Assembly (NCBI GenBank): GCA_938009755.1
Contig: CALLIL010000009.1
Location: 1 to 64,000 of the forward strand
DNA: 64,000 nt
Origin: an uncultured Marinomonas sp.
Lineage (GTDB): Bacteria; Pseudomonadota; Gammaproteobacteria; Pseudomonadales; Marinomonadaceae
Reading direction: 5' to 3'
A model generated the notes under the pieces. It was given only the letters and a program-made list of their open reading frames with translations, ran no database searches and had not been told where the DNA came from. Shown piece after piece: positions 17,095 to 26,801 of this stretch; position 1 is the first letter of the stretch, and every line of letters begins with the position of its first letter. A program made the position numbers and the translations under genes.

Positions 17095-18012
17095 CTAGTG
17101 ATTAAACGCGTTTTTTAAGTGCTCCGAGAGCATTTCCCAAATGCAGTTAGCGGCTCGGCTGCGATAGCTTTTTCCTAAGCAAACTAGGTTGATTGGTTCG
17201 CTGTCTGGGTGCGGACGATCGGCTAATATTGGTACTAACTGGTTAGTATTTAGATCTTCTTGAATCATCAATGGGTAAATCATGATGATACCCAATCCAA
17301 GGCGTCCCATTTCTACTAAAGCTCGACCATCATCAGTTGATAATTGGTGTGAGATTTTGGCCTTTGTTACATCACCATTTGGCTGTTGAAATAACCAATG
17401 ATCCAAGGTGATGCTTTTGTTTTTAAAAACAATACATTGATGCTTTTTTAAATCATCAGGGCTTTTTAGTGTGCCATTTTGCTCTAAATACGCTGGACTG
17501 GCGTACAAGCCTAAGCGTTTTTCACCTATCTTTCTCGCAACTAAAGAGGAATCTGGCAGATGACCGATACGAATGGCAATGTCAATTTCCTGCTCGATTA
17601 GATCCACATAATCATCGCTTAAACAAAGCTCCAGCGAGATAGCGGGATACGCTTCACGTAAGGTACTAATGAAAGGCAATACCAAGTGCTGAGCAATCAG
17701 AGAAGGGCAGCTGAGTTTCACTTTCCCAGAGGGAGTGGACTCGTGTTCGTCGATGATGCGTTGAGTGTCCACCATCAAATTGTTTAATGGCTCAGATGCA
17801 GCGAGTAAATCTCGTCCAGCGTCTGTTAAGCTAAGTTTTCGCGTGCTTCTTTGAATAAGACGTTGGCCAATTTTATTTTCTAATTGTTGGATTTTTTTAC
17901 TGACAGAAGAGCGAGGTAAACCGTATTTGGTTGCGGCCGCTTGAAAGCTACCCAAACGCGCCACGGTTTGAAATAAGTATAAATGAGGAAGGTGGTTGTG
18001 TAGATCGTTCAT
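17095..18012 (-). CDS. LysR family transcriptional regulator
   Basis: A 305-residue regulator with an N-terminal winged HTH (about 10-68, LGSFQAAATKYGLPRSSVSKKI) and a periplasmic-binding-type effector domain (about 95-300). It is divergent from the SDR gene; the TGTTTC-N7-GAAACA palindrome in between is a candidate site. This subgroup (CrgA/AaeR-like) often regulates the neighbouring oxidoreductase. Confidence 0.9.
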   Translation of the reverse strand: MNDLHNHLPHLYLFQTVARLGSFQAAATKYGLPRSSVSKKIQQLENKIGQRLIQRSTRKLSLTDAGRDLLAASEPLNNLMVDTQRIIDEHESTPSGKVKLSCPSLIAQHLVLPFISTLREAYPAISLELCLSDDYVDLIEQEIDIAIRIGHLPDSSLVARKIGEKRLGLYASPAYLEQNGTLKSPDDLKKHQCIVFKNKSITLDHWLFQQPNGDVTKAKISHQLSTDDGRALVEMGRLGLGIIMIYPLMIQEDLNTNQLVPILADRPHPDSEPINLVCLGKSYRSRAANCIWEMLSEHLKNAFNH

Positions 18013-18082
18013 CGTTTTATTGCGCCTGAGTATGTTGGATAAAAGATAGGCATGAAATACATAAGATAGAGCATAAAACCAT

Positions 18083-18101
18083 TGTTTCTAAAATGGAAAC
18101 A
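18083..18101. promoter_or_regulatory. candidate LysR operator
   Basis: TGTTTC-TAAAATG-GAAACA is a perfect 6-bp dyad with a T-N11-A core, the LysR-box pattern, in the 174-bp gap between divergent lysR and SDR genes. Confidence 0.55.
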
Positions 18102-18186
18102 TAATGTTTTTTTTGCATGGCTAATAAGGAACCAATAGCGGAGTTAGACTGTACATATTCGAGCTATTTAATTTATTGGAGTATAT

Positions 18187-18918
18187 GTGATGCAAACAAA
18201 AACGATTTTAATCACAGGCGCCACATCAGGCATCGGCTTGCAATTGGCAAAGCATAATGTGGCATTGGGCCATCAGGTTATTATTACGGGCAGAAATCAA
18301 GCTAAATTAGATCAAGTCGTCGCAGATCTTGGTGTGAAAGCTTATTTAGCTGACAGCGCGGATTTGTCTCAACTCGCGTCGCTGGGGGAATCATTACAAA
18401 ACGAAGGTATCACATTAGATGGTGTTGTTTTAAACGCTGGTGTGTTTTATCCAAGTTCTTTTATGGACGCTACACCAGATCACTTTGATGACATCATGAC
18501 GATTAATACCAAAGGGCCATTCTTTACCCTACAAGCATTACAGCCTTGCTTGGCAAACCCTTCTAGTGTGGTGTTTATCTCTTCGATTGTGGTTCAGAAA
18601 GGTTTCGCAGGTGCGGCAGTTTATTCCGCTAGTAAAGCCGCCTTTGAAGCTGTGATACGCGTTTTAAATGTTGAGCTAGCCAGTGCAGGTGTTCGTATTA
18701 ACTCGATCCGTCCGGGCATCACAGCAACAGAAATTCACGGCAAAGCTGGTATGGATGAAGAAACACAAGCCGCTGTCTTCGACAGCCTGAAAACCACGCC
18801 ACTTGGCCGCGAGTTAAGAGCAGACGACCACATCGGTTCAATCCAATACCTACTTGATGACGCATCGAAAGCACTGCGTAACGTCACCATAGAAGTAGAC
18901 GGCGGGTATTGTCTTTAA
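18187..18918 (+). CDS. short-chain dehydrogenase/reductase
   Basis: A classical SDR of 242-243 residues: cofactor motif TGATSGIG (about 9-16), NAG at about 83-85, catalytic Ser in ISSIV, YSASK with Tyr about 145 and Lys about 149. It should oxidise or reduce an alcohol/ketone with NAD(P)(H); substrate unknown. The GTG 18187 and ATG 18190 are adjacent, with GGAG upstream. Probably controlled by the divergent LysR. Confidence 0.9.
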   Translation: MMQTKTILITGATSGIGLQLAKHNVALGHQVIITGRNQAKLDQVVADLGVKAYLADSADLSQLASLGESLQNEGITLDGVVLNAGVFYPSSFMDATPDHFDDIMTINTKGPFFTLQALQPCLANPSSVVFISSIVVQKGFAGAAVYSASKAAFEAVIRVLNVELASAGVRINSIRPGITATEIHGKAGMDEETQAAVFDSLKTTPLGRELRADDHIGSIQYLLDDASKALRNVTIEVDGGYCL

Positions 18919-18926
18919 GGGTTATT

Positions 18927-18960
18927 AAGTAACCAGCCTTCGATAAAGGCTGGTTACTTT
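18927..18960. terminator. bidirectional terminator hairpin
   Basis: AAGTAACCAGCCTT pairs perfectly with AAGGCTGGTTACTT across a loop of about 5 nt. It separates the SDR gene (+) from the convergent GST gene (-). Confidence 0.8.
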
Positions 18961-18978
18961 AAGGTATATTTTTGTCAA

Positions 18979-19632
18979 TTAAACGTCTATACCCACTTCT
19001 GCAACATCAATCACGGCGTCTTCTGCTTTCGCACCTTTTAACCATTCTTGCATGGCTGGGTGAGCCAGCATTGTTTTCAGATAGTCTTTTGACGGCTCTG
19101 AAACGTCAATACCATAAGTTGCAAAGCGGAAAACTACGGGAGCGAAGAAGGCGTCTGCTAAGCTAAATTCGCCAAATAAATAATCGCCTTTGGCTTTGTT
19201 CTGCGCTCTTAAGTTAGTCCAAGCGTTATCTAACCACTCAACTTCTTTTTTCGCTTCTGGCGATAAAGATATTTTTTTCTTTCCTCGGCAGTTCATTGGC
19301 ATTTCACCGCGAACGGCAAACAGGCCAGAGTGCATTTCTGCTACGAAAGAGCGAGCTTCTGCACGGTGTTTTTTGTCTGTCGGCCAGCCTTTGTTGTTCA
19401 AATGTTGTTCATTGAGGTATTCACAAATCGCGAGTGAGTCCCACACATTGATGTCGCCATCGACGAGAACAGGCACTTTGCCAACAGGGGAATACTGTGT
19501 GAGTTCGGTATAAAAATTTTCTGTGAAAAGACCGAGTTCGATTTCGTCGAAAGCAACGTTGAATGCTTTTAATGCCAACCAAGGTCGTAGCGACCAAGAA
19601 GAGTAGTTTTTGTTGCCGATGATGAGTTGCAT
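18979..19632 (-). CDS. glutathione S-transferase family protein
   Basis: A 217-residue cytosolic GST: an N-terminal thioredoxin-like domain (about 1-78, NKNYSSWSLRPWLALKAF, VGKVPVLVDG and SLAICEYL for glutathione contact) and an all-helical C-domain. The SSW.LRPW motif with Ser is typical of the bacterial/zeta-like group. ATG 19632 has AAGGA upstream; the longer frame starts without one. Divergent from a LysR gene 118 bp away. Confidence 0.9.
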   Translation of the reverse strand: MQLIIGNKNYSSWSLRPWLALKAFNVAFDEIELGLFTENFYTELTQYSPVGKVPVLVDGDINVWDSLAICEYLNEQHLNNKGWPTDKKHRAEARSFVAEMHSGLFAVRGEMPMNCRGKKKISLSPEAKKEVEWLDNAWTNLRAQNKAKGDYLFGEFSLADAFFAPVVFRFATYGIDVSEPSKDYLKTMLAHPAMQEWLKGAKAEDAVIDVAEVGIDV

Positions 19633-19750
19633 GTCTTGATCCTTTTTTGAGATATTGTCGATAAAATTCATTGTGTCAGCTTGTTTTTGTGACGACTAAC
19701 GAATAGTTTTGATACGACCTATTCCAAACCTTGATAGATGGCTTTTATTT

Positions 19751-20602
19751 ATGGACATTGATGCGCTGCGTAGTTTTATCGCGTTTGTCGATACGGGCAG
19801 TTTTACTCGTGCTGCTAAGCAGACTTTTCGTACCCAAAGCGCGATCAGTATGCAAATGAAGCGTCTGGAAGAAGACACTGGCCATACGTTGTTTGTGAAA
19901 GAAGGGCGTAACCTTGGATTAACTGAACAAGGCCAACAGTTAGTGAGTTATGCAAGACGCCTTGTGGCTTTGCATGATGAAGCGCTTGGACACTTTTCAA
20001 CGCACCTTCAACATCCACCTTTGGTGATTGGTTGCCCTGATGATTACGCGGAATCTATTTTGCCTTCTTTGGTCGATTTGATCCGAGAAACGTTACCGAG
20101 TCAAAGTTTGCGTATTATTTGTGATTGCAGCACTCAGCTACGCTTGATGCTGGACCAAGGGAAAGTTGACTTAGCCGTCTTAAGTCGTGCACCAGATATG
20201 GAAGAAGGTTACTTGCTGAAACACGATACTGGCGTTTGGGTGAAAGGCGCGAATGTAGGAAAAGTGGAAGGCATAAAGCCATTACCTTTGGTGCTTTATG
20301 AACCTGACTGTAAGTTCCACAGTGCCGCTATTGACGGGTTGGAAAAACAAGGGCATGAGTATCAAATCATGTGCAGTAGTGCCAGTGCGACGGTAATGAA
20401 AGGTTTATTGCGCAAAGGTCATGGGGTCAGTGCCATGGCTATGTCCAGCGTGTCTTATGGGTTAGAGATCATCCAAAGCAGTGATTTACCCGCTGTGCCT
20501 TCTGTGGATATCGTTCTTGCGGTGGCGCCTGTGCCTCACCCATTATTTGGCTCTCATTTGGCAGCGAATCTGAGTCAGCGTTTTGTTGCTCAAAAAAATT
20601 GA
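19751..20602 (+). CDS. LysR family transcriptional regulator (LrhA/PecT-like)
   Basis: A 283-residue LysR protein starting MDIDALRSFIAFVDTGSFTRAA, the canonical N-terminus, so ATG 19751 is preferred to the ATG 14 codons upstream. The HTH is about residues 5-60, the effector domain about 88-275. The HTH style (QSAISMQMKRLEEDTG) is like LrhA/HexA. It is divergent from the GST gene, which it may control. Confidence 0.88.
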   Translation: MDIDALRSFIAFVDTGSFTRAAKQTFRTQSAISMQMKRLEEDTGHTLFVKEGRNLGLTEQGQQLVSYARRLVALHDEALGHFSTHLQHPPLVIGCPDDYAESILPSLVDLIRETLPSQSLRIICDCSTQLRLMLDQGKVDLAVLSRAPDMEEGYLLKHDTGVWVKGANVGKVEGIKPLPLVLYEPDCKFHSAAIDGLEKQGHEYQIMCSSASATVMKGLLRKGHGVSAMAMSSVSYGLEIIQSSDLPAVPSVDIVLAVAPVPHPLFGSHLAANLSQRFVAQKN

Positions 20603-20726
20603 ATTTACATGAGTACTTATTGTCTACTTCTGGGCCTTGTGAATTTGATGCCCTTTACATAAAGCGCCTTTCTTTTTTATAGGCGTTATTAAACAATGAG
20701 ACATAATCAAATAATGGAGCATAATC

Positions 20727-21236
20727 ATGCTGTTTAAAAGTGTGTTTTTCGTTGGCCTGTCATTGTTATTAATGGCTTGCAGCAGCGTTCAGAAGCCGAC
20801 ACAGATAACTCTGCCATTATTTTATGCTTGGTATAATGGCGAAGAAGTGGCTTACGTCACGACAGATGTTTCTGATCGAGACATTGCTCGGTTAAAAAAT
20901 GCCAATTATGCGCCACGCTTGCGTGATGCTATTCCGAAATACCCGAAACCACCTCAAGTCAAAACGGCTTTAGAGCGTGTGTATTCATTTCCCAATAATG
21001 AACAAACTCACACTGTTTTCCCTTCTGCGCCTGAACCATTAGGTTATTTGAGTGAAGACCGCCGCTATTCTCCTCTTTGGATCATGTACGCAGTGGTATG
21101 GAAAGACCCAAGCCAAGCGAGAGAATTAAAATCAGAAGAAGCCATCTTCGTCGCGGAAGAAGAAGGTTTGGTAACGATTGAACGTACGGATGTTGTATTG
21201 AATTGCCCTGTTATTCCTTTTCCCGTCCATCGATAA
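20727..21236 (+). CDS. putative lipoprotein, unknown function
   Basis: A 169-residue protein with a lipoprotein signal (MLFKSVFFVGLSLLLMACSS, lipobox LMAC, Cys about 18). The mature part is Pro-rich around KYPKPPQVK and shows no domain I recognise. GGAG precedes the ATG. It converges on the radical SAM gene with only 2 bp between stops. Confidence 0.78.
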   Translation: MLFKSVFFVGLSLLLMACSSVQKPTQITLPLFYAWYNGEEVAYVTTDVSDRDIARLKNANYAPRLRDAIPKYPKPPQVKTALERVYSFPNNEQTHTVFPSAPEPLGYLSEDRRYSPLWIMYAVVWKDPSQARELKSEEAIFVAEEEGLVTIERTDVVLNCPVIPFPVHR

Positions 21237-21238
21237 TC

Positions 21239-22345
21239 TTAGAAAAGAATCATTTGGTCGCCGGTTTTTGGAGGAACCTTAAACTGGCGACAATCCAAAG
21301 GGCTTAACCGCTCATTCCCCAATCCATGCTTTCTTCTTGCAATGTGGAAACGCTGGTTCATTAAGTCCGCGAAAATGCCTTCTCCTGACATGCGCTTTCC
21401 AAACTCGCTGTTGTAAAGTTTGCCACCACGCATGTCCATAATGCGCTGCAGCACATGATCCGCTCTGTCTGGATAATGCTGATGTAACCAATCTTCAAAC
21501 AATGGTGCCACTTCATGAGGAAGGCGTAGCATGATGTAGTTTATGGATTGAGCGCCCGCTTTGGCTGACCCTTCTATGATGGCTTCTAATTCATGATCAT
21601 TAATAAAGGGAATCATTGGCGCGGCTAACACAGTGACGGGAATGTCCGCTTCTCGGAGTGTTTTAACAACGCGCAATCGCGTAGTGCCTGAGGCCGTTCT
21701 GGGCTCCAAGATACGTTTGAGTTCATTGTCGAGCGTGGTGACACTGATTGCCACATGAATGAGATTCTTTTTGGCCATTTTGGCTAATAAATCCGTGTCT
21801 CGTAAAATCAAAGTGCTCTTGGTGATGATAGATATTGGCTGGTGGTATGCTAAGGCCACTTCAAGTAATTGACGAGTGATTTTGAGCGACTTTTCAATGG
21901 GCTGATAGGCGTCGGTGTTAATGCCTAAGGCAATGGTTTCGCAACGGTATCTTGGGTTTGCTAATTCTTTTTCGAATAACGCAGCGGCGTTTGGCTTCGC
22001 GACTAATTTGGTTTCAAAATCCAAACCTGGTGATAGGTCTAAATACGCATGGCTTGGTCGAGCAAAGCAATAAATACAGCCATGCTCACAGCCTTTATAA
22101 GGGTTTATGGATTGAGAAAAAGGCACATCTGGCGAACTGTTTCGGCTGATGATGCTCTTGGCTCTTTCATAACGCACTTCCGTTTTCGGTGACGTGGTTT
22201 CCAATAATGCTACGGCTTCGTCGTTTTCATCCACTTCGACAAGAGTAATAGCAAAACGTCCAGCAAGATTGTTGGCTGTTCCACGACCTTTTATTGGTTG
22301 GCTAAGAGGGTGTGTTTGTTCGGAGTGATGGTGTGAAGACGACAT
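21239..22345 (-). CDS. PA0069-type radical SAM protein
   Basis: A 368-residue radical S-adenosylmethionine protein of the SPL-like/PA0069 group. The cluster motif CEHGCIYC gives Cys86, Cys90 and Cys93, followed by the usual YCFARPSHAYLDL. The reaction of this family is not established; similarity to spore photoproduct lyase has suggested DNA repair. ATG 22345 is used; a TTG four codons earlier is inside the LexA palindrome region. A LexA box just upstream makes it an SOS gene. Confidence 0.88.
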   Translation of the reverse strand: MSSSHHHSEQTHPLSQPIKGRGTANNLAGRFAITLVEVDENDEAVALLETTSPKTEVRYERAKSIISRNSSPDVPFSQSINPYKGCEHGCIYCFARPSHAYLDLSPGLDFETKLVAKPNAAALFEKELANPRYRCETIALGINTDAYQPIEKSLKITRQLLEVALAYHQPISIITKSTLILRDTDLLAKMAKKNLIHVAISVTTLDNELKRILEPRTASGTTRLRVVKTLREADIPVTVLAAPMIPFINDHELEAIIEGSAKAGAQSINYIMLRLPHEVAPLFEDWLHQHYPDRADHVLQRIMDMRGGKLYNSEFGKRMSGEGIFADLMNQRFHIARRKHGLGNERLSPLDCRQFKVPPKTGDQMILF

Positions 22346-22359
22346 AAAAAACGCCAATA

Positions 22360-22379
22360 TACTGTTTATATATACAGTA
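22360..22379 (-). promoter_or_regulatory. LexA (SOS) box
   Basis: TACTGTTTATATATACAGTA matches the E. coli SOS consensus (CTGT-N8-ACAG, TACTGTATATATATACAGTA) at 19 of 20 positions. It is embedded in a longer perfect inverted repeat with 15-bp arms (22351-22365 and 22374-22388). It lies 15 bp upstream of the radical SAM ATG, so LexA should repress that gene. Confidence 0.9.
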
Positions 22380-22519
22380 TATTGGCGTCATTATAGAAAA
22401 AAGACAAGTAAAAATCTGCCTGTTTTTGAGTCTAGTGCAATAGTTGGCTTACGATCACAGAAACGGGTTTTGCGCCTTTTTATTAATCAATATTGAAAGA
22501 GGCGTTTTATTAACATGCG

Positions 22520-23530
22520 TTAGTTTAACTCGGACATCTCTTCTGAGAAGTTATCCTTAATATCTAGGATGTTAGGCAGAATACTCTTTAGTAATGGCGG
22601 TAGTGCAGGGTCAAAGTGCGTGCCTGATTGATCAAAAATATAGTTAAGAGCGTCTTCAACAGACCAAGCTTTTTTATAAGGGCGTTCGCTGGTGAGTGCG
22701 TCAAAGACATCGGCAACGGCTATGAGTCGACCTTCGATTGGTATTTCTTCTCCCATCAATCCATTTGGATAGCCAGAACCGTCCCATTTTTCATGGTGAG
22801 TAAGCGCCATGGTTTGCGCCAGTTCGATGAGGTGTGACCTTGGGTTGGAGAGAATTTCAGCACCGATTTCAACATGCGTTTTCATGATCTCATATTCTTC
22901 TTCCGTGAGTTTGCCAGGCTTTAAGAGAATATTGTCAGCGATGCCGATTTTACCGATATCGTGCATCGGTGCGGCCATCATTAAATCGTTGGCGTCTTCT
23001 TCATTGAAACCGTAGGCAATGGCCAGTTCTCGTGTGTAACGACTCATGCGCTGAACGTGCATGCCTGTTTCGTTATCCTTGTATTCCGCAGCACGACCTA
23101 ACCTCGCCATTAAATCGAGGTGTGTTAAATGCAACTCTGCCACATTGGTTAAGGACATGTGATTTTTGACACGAGCGAGGACAATCGCGGGTACGACAGG
23201 TTTTGTTATGTAGTCTACCGCACCGATTTCAAAGCCTTTTTCTTCATCAACGGAATCACGTAGCGCCGTAACGAAAATCACAGGAATGTCTTTGGTTGCA
23301 GGGTTTTTCTTTAATTCCTCGCAGACTTCGATGCCGGTCATGTTAGGCATCATCACATCCAGCAGAATTAAATCGATGTCTTCAGCGTTTGCCAAATCTA
23401 AGGCTGCCTCGCCTGAGCGAGCAAACGACAAAGCATAATGTTCTTGTAGAATGTGGCGTAACACTCTTAAGTTTGTCGGTTCATCATCAACCAATAGGAT
23501 TCTAGGTTGGGCTTTTCTCTTCAATATCAT
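22520..23530 (-). CDS. HD-GYP response regulator (cyclic-di-GMP phosphodiesterase)
   Basis: A 336-residue two-domain protein: receiver domain (about 8-125, phospho-acceptor Asp58 in LILLDVMMP, Lys in ITKP) and HD-GYP domain (about 145-320). The HD pair is in MHDIGKIG (about 189-190), followed by HHEKWDGSGYP, the complete GYP signature, so it should hydrolyse c-di-GMP. Its ATG overlaps the TGA of the hybrid kinase gene (ATGA), so the kinase is the likely phosphodonor. It should affect motility, biofilm or adhesion. Confidence 0.92.
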   Translation of the reverse strand: MILKRKAQPRILLVDDEPTNLRVLRHILQEHYALSFARSGEAALDLANAEDIDLILLDVMMPNMTGIEVCEELKKNPATKDIPVIFVTALRDSVDEEKGFEIGAVDYITKPVVPAIVLARVKNHMSLTNVAELHLTHLDLMARLGRAAEYKDNETGMHVQRMSRYTRELAIAYGFNEEDANDLMMAAPMHDIGKIGIADNILLKPGKLTEEEYEIMKTHVEIGAEILSNPRSHLIELAQTMALTHHEKWDGSGYPNGLMGEEIPIEGRLIAVADVFDALTSERPYKKAWSVEDALNYIFDQSGTHFDPALPPLLKSILPNILDIKDNFSEEMSELN

Positions 23531-26520
23531 GCTTTGCCTTCCATGGTTCTTTTCATTGCTAGCAAAAGCTGGATGGCAACATGGAAATTGAAGTCGAAAA
23601 TAGCATTCTTTACTTCAATCGCTTTGTTTCGGTCATTGGCTTCAACACTGTTTACAAAAGTGTCTAGCGTTTCATCTTTCACTTCGCCTGCGTTGGCGAG
23701 CTGAATGAGTTCGTCAATCATATCTAATGCATCACTTTTTGAGATGACTTGAAGAGAGTCGGCGCTCTCTTGCGTTGTTTCTTGGTATTTTTCATTGAGT
23801 GGTTTTAGTTCACGAATAATCAGCTGCATGGCATTTTGTAGCGCATGAATCGTCTGTAAGCCGGACTCGGTATCTTGTGCAATGGCGGCGGCTTCTAGCT
23901 TTGCTGCGAGGCGGCTTAATTCTAACAGCGCTAAATTGCTTGAAGTGCCTTTGACGGCATGAGAAAGCTGGCTCAACTCATCAAATGCTTGGCTATTCAA
24001 ATGTGTTGTTAGTGTCTGAGGCAATGTTTCGTTGCTTTGAATAAAGCGGTTTAGCTCGGCGACATACACTTCTGGTTCGCCCCATAAACCAAGGCCTTTT
24101 TTGAAGTGAATTTGTTTATGAGATGTTGGCACTGAGGATTCGTCATGGTTATGCGTTTCTATTGCAGAAAGCTCCACACCCAATACACGAGCCATTTCAT
24201 CGGTCAACGAGTTGACGTCAATCGGCTTATTGGCAAAACCATCCATGCCGGCATTTTTGGCTTCTAGTCTGTCTTCCATTAGTACGTTAGCGGTAAGCGC
24301 AATAATAGGGGTTCTTGCTAGATCAAACTTTGCTTCGTAGGTACGAATGATTTGAGTCGCCGTTAACCCGTCCATCGTTGGCATTTGAATGTCCATTAAA
24401 ATAATGTCGGGTTTAAATTGCTTGAATTGATCCATCGCTTCAATACCGTCTTTTGCGATGCAAATCGCGTGTCCTTGCTTCTGCAATATAATGGTGAGCA
24501 GCGTAATATTCTGCTCGACATCGTCTGCGATTAGGACTCGCTGCGGTGGCAACTTCACAGTATGTTTTGGCTTGGCAGCAGGTAGCGTATCCACTTCTTT
24601 GAGAGGTATATCAAAGTAGAAAGCACTGCCCACGCCCATTTCACTCAACGCATGTATTTCACCGCCCATAAGGTCCACTAACTGTTTTGAAATCGTGGTT
24701 CCCAACCCTGTTCCTCCGAAGCGTCGACTCATAGAAGCATCCGCTTGGGTAAATGGGTCAAAGATGGCTTTTAATCTGTCCGCTGGTATGCCAATCCCTG
24801 TGTCTTGTACGTAAAAACGTACAAAACCATTAGGTTGTTTGGAGATGATTAAGGTTACGCTGCCTTTTTCTGTGAACTTAATGGCGTTACCCAGTATATT
24901 CATGAGCACTTGATGAATGCGATCTTCGGCACCGAAGTAGACTTCTCCTACGTTATTTTCAATAGAAAAGCTGAGCTCGATATTTTTACTTTTAGCTTGC
25001 AACCAAAGCGTCGAAATAGCGCTATCAACAAGCCTAATCAGCTCAAAAGAGCGGTTTTCAAGTTCTAGTTTATTCTTTTCTAGTTTTGCGCTGTCCAAAA
25101 TGTCGTTTAATAAATGCAATAAAGAACGAGCAGATTTACTAATAATACCCAAGTGCTTTTTGTTTTCTTTCGACATTTCAGAATCTAATAATATGTCCGA
25201 AAAGCCGATAATGGCGTTCATTGGTGTGCGTATTTCGTGGCTCATATTCGCAAGGAAAGAAGACTTACTTTCAGCGGATATTTCTGCTCTATCTTTCGCT
25301 TGCCGCAGATCGTCTTCCATTTTTTTACGAGCTGAAATGTCGGTGACAAAGCCAACAAAAAGAGGTGGAAAGCCGTTGAGTTTTACTTCTCCAATGCCAA
25401 GGCGAATTGGAAAGTTGTGTCCGTCTTTGTGGCGTGCATAGGTCTCTTTTTCTCCTCCAGAAAGGTTTTTAATGTTCTGAAGTTTTGTGCTGAAATCCTC
25501 TTTTATATCGTTGCTGAGCATCGCTTCGCTATTGGGTTCATTGCTTTCTAATGGCATCAGTAACGAGACACTTTGTCCTATTATATTTTCTTCTTGCCAG
25601 CCATAAATAGACACGGCGGCTTTATTAAAGGCTTGAATAATCCCTTTATGATCAATGGTGATGATGCCATCGACGGCAGTATCTAAAGTGGTTTTTAAGC
25701 GTAATTCGTTTGTTGTTTTTTCCAGCAATAGTTGGCGATAACGTAACTGGGAAGTGATGTTAGTGGCCAAAATGGAAATTAAAATAGTGAGTACCGCAAC
25801 GGCAAAAGGCAGGCTTCCATTGTGACTGTCATACGTCATATGGTGCATATGGTTCTCGGTATTTTGAATGAAGCGAGCACCAGTCATGCCAGCATAATGC
25901 ATGCCTGAAATAGCCGCGCCCATTATGATTGCGCTGAAGCCATTGATTATGTGTTCATTAAGTCCCTTTTGGACATGGGAAATATAATGTTTGACTGATA
26001 GCGCTACAATTGCCAATACGGCGGCGATTAGGATGGAGAAAGTAAACCAATAAGGGTCGTAACCTAGTTTGACATCCATTTCCATAGCCGCCATGCCCAT
26101 GTAATGCATAGTCCCAATACCCAAACCGACTAAGGAGCCTCCGATTATTAGGAGCCAAGGAGTAAGGTCGTTTTTAATTAAAATATTGAGAGCAATATAG
26201 GAGGCGATGATGCTAGGTAAAATAGAGGCTAGCGTTAGCCAAGGCTCATAAATAACAGCGTGGCCCATATCAAAAGCAAGCATGCCCACAAAATGCATAC
26301 TCCAAATACCGCCAGCCATAACCAAAGAACCTGAAATAAGGGCAATGATCTTATGTCTTGGTGATAAGATGTATTTCGCAACTGAGGCAAAATGCAGAGA
26401 AAAGAAAGAGGCTGCGACAGCGAGAGAAATAGACAGCAGAATAAGCCAATAATTATAGGCTCCTTCATAATGCTCGTAAGTTGCGATATCAGAGATAAAA
26501 AAGTCAGTTAACCAATCCAT
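23527..26520 (-). CDS. MHYT-PAS hybrid sensor histidine kinase with receiver and Hpt domains
   Basis: A 997-residue inner-membrane kinase. Seven hydrophobic segments make an MHYT domain (about 10-260) with three motif copies, MHFVGM, MHYMGM and MHYAGM, proposed to bind Cu and sense O2, CO or NO. Then a PAS domain (about 280-395), HisKA with His about 428 in MSHEIRTPMN, HATPase_c (DTGIGIP, GGTGLGTTIS), a receiver (about 665-785, DIILMDIQMP) and a C-terminal Hpt domain with SHAVKGTSSNLA (His about 854). This is a full internal phosphorelay that can feed the downstream HD-GYP regulator. Confidence 0.93.
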   Translation of the reverse strand: MDWLTDFFISDIATYEHYEGAYNYWLILLSISLAVAASFFSLHFASVAKYILSPRHKIIALISGSLVMAGGIWSMHFVGMLAFDMGHAVIYEPWLTLASILPSIIASYIALNILIKNDLTPWLLIIGGSLVGLGIGTMHYMGMAAMEMDVKLGYDPYWFTFSILIAAVLAIVALSVKHYISHVQKGLNEHIINGFSAIIMGAAISGMHYAGMTGARFIQNTENHMHHMTYDSHNGSLPFAVAVLTILISILATNITSQLRYRQLLLEKTTNELRLKTTLDTAVDGIITIDHKGIIQAFNKAAVSIYGWQEENIIGQSVSLLMPLESNEPNSEAMLSNDIKEDFSTKLQNIKNLSGGEKETYARHKDGHNFPIRLGIGEVKLNGFPPLFVGFVTDISARKKMEDDLRQAKDRAEISAESKSSFLANMSHEIRTPMNAIIGFSDILLDSEMSKENKKHLGIISKSARSLLHLLNDILDSAKLEKNKLELENRSFELIRLVDSAISTLWLQAKSKNIELSFSIENNVGEVYFGAEDRIHQVLMNILGNAIKFTEKGSVTLIISKQPNGFVRFYVQDTGIGIPADRLKAIFDPFTQADASMSRRFGGTGLGTTISKQLVDLMGGEIHALSEMGVGSAFYFDIPLKEVDTLPAAKPKHTVKLPPQRVLIADDVEQNITLLTIILQKQGHAICIAKDGIEAMDQFKQFKPDIILMDIQMPTMDGLTATQIIRTYEAKFDLARTPIIALTANVLMEDRLEAKNAGMDGFANKPIDVNSLTDEMARVLGVELSAIETHNHDESSVPTSHKQIHFKKGLGLWGEPEVYVAELNRFIQSNETLPQTLTTHLNSQAFDELSQLSHAVKGTSSNLALLELSRLAAKLEAAAIAQDTESGLQTIHALQNAMQLIIRELKPLNEKYQETTQESADSLQVISKSDALDMIDELIQLANAGEVKDETLDTFVNSVEANDRNKAIEVKNAIFDFNFHVAIQLLLAMKRTMEGKA

Positions 26521-26801
26521 AGGAATGCGTAAACCTTGTCATTAAACGGTAGTGTTGAATATCTGGTGAGGCGAGTCGTTTTAAAACGCTTTATTACACT
26601 GTGTTACAATATGTTTACCAGCCATATACATATTTTAACCTAGTTGATTTGAAATCAATCTAATTTAGCGCTTTCTAATGTGTAAACTAAAAGGAAAAAC
26701 AGCATAAATTGTAGTAATCATGACGTATTGGGTTGTTTGTTTTTTATGGCAAGACGCTATGGTTTCAATATGCTGAACATAAATGTAGATAAGGAAAGAA
26801 A
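26521..26801. other. intergenic stretch between kinase and OsmC genes
   Basis: About 280 bp with divergent promoter regions. AT-rich; no gene, RNA or clear operator recognised. Confidence 0.35.
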
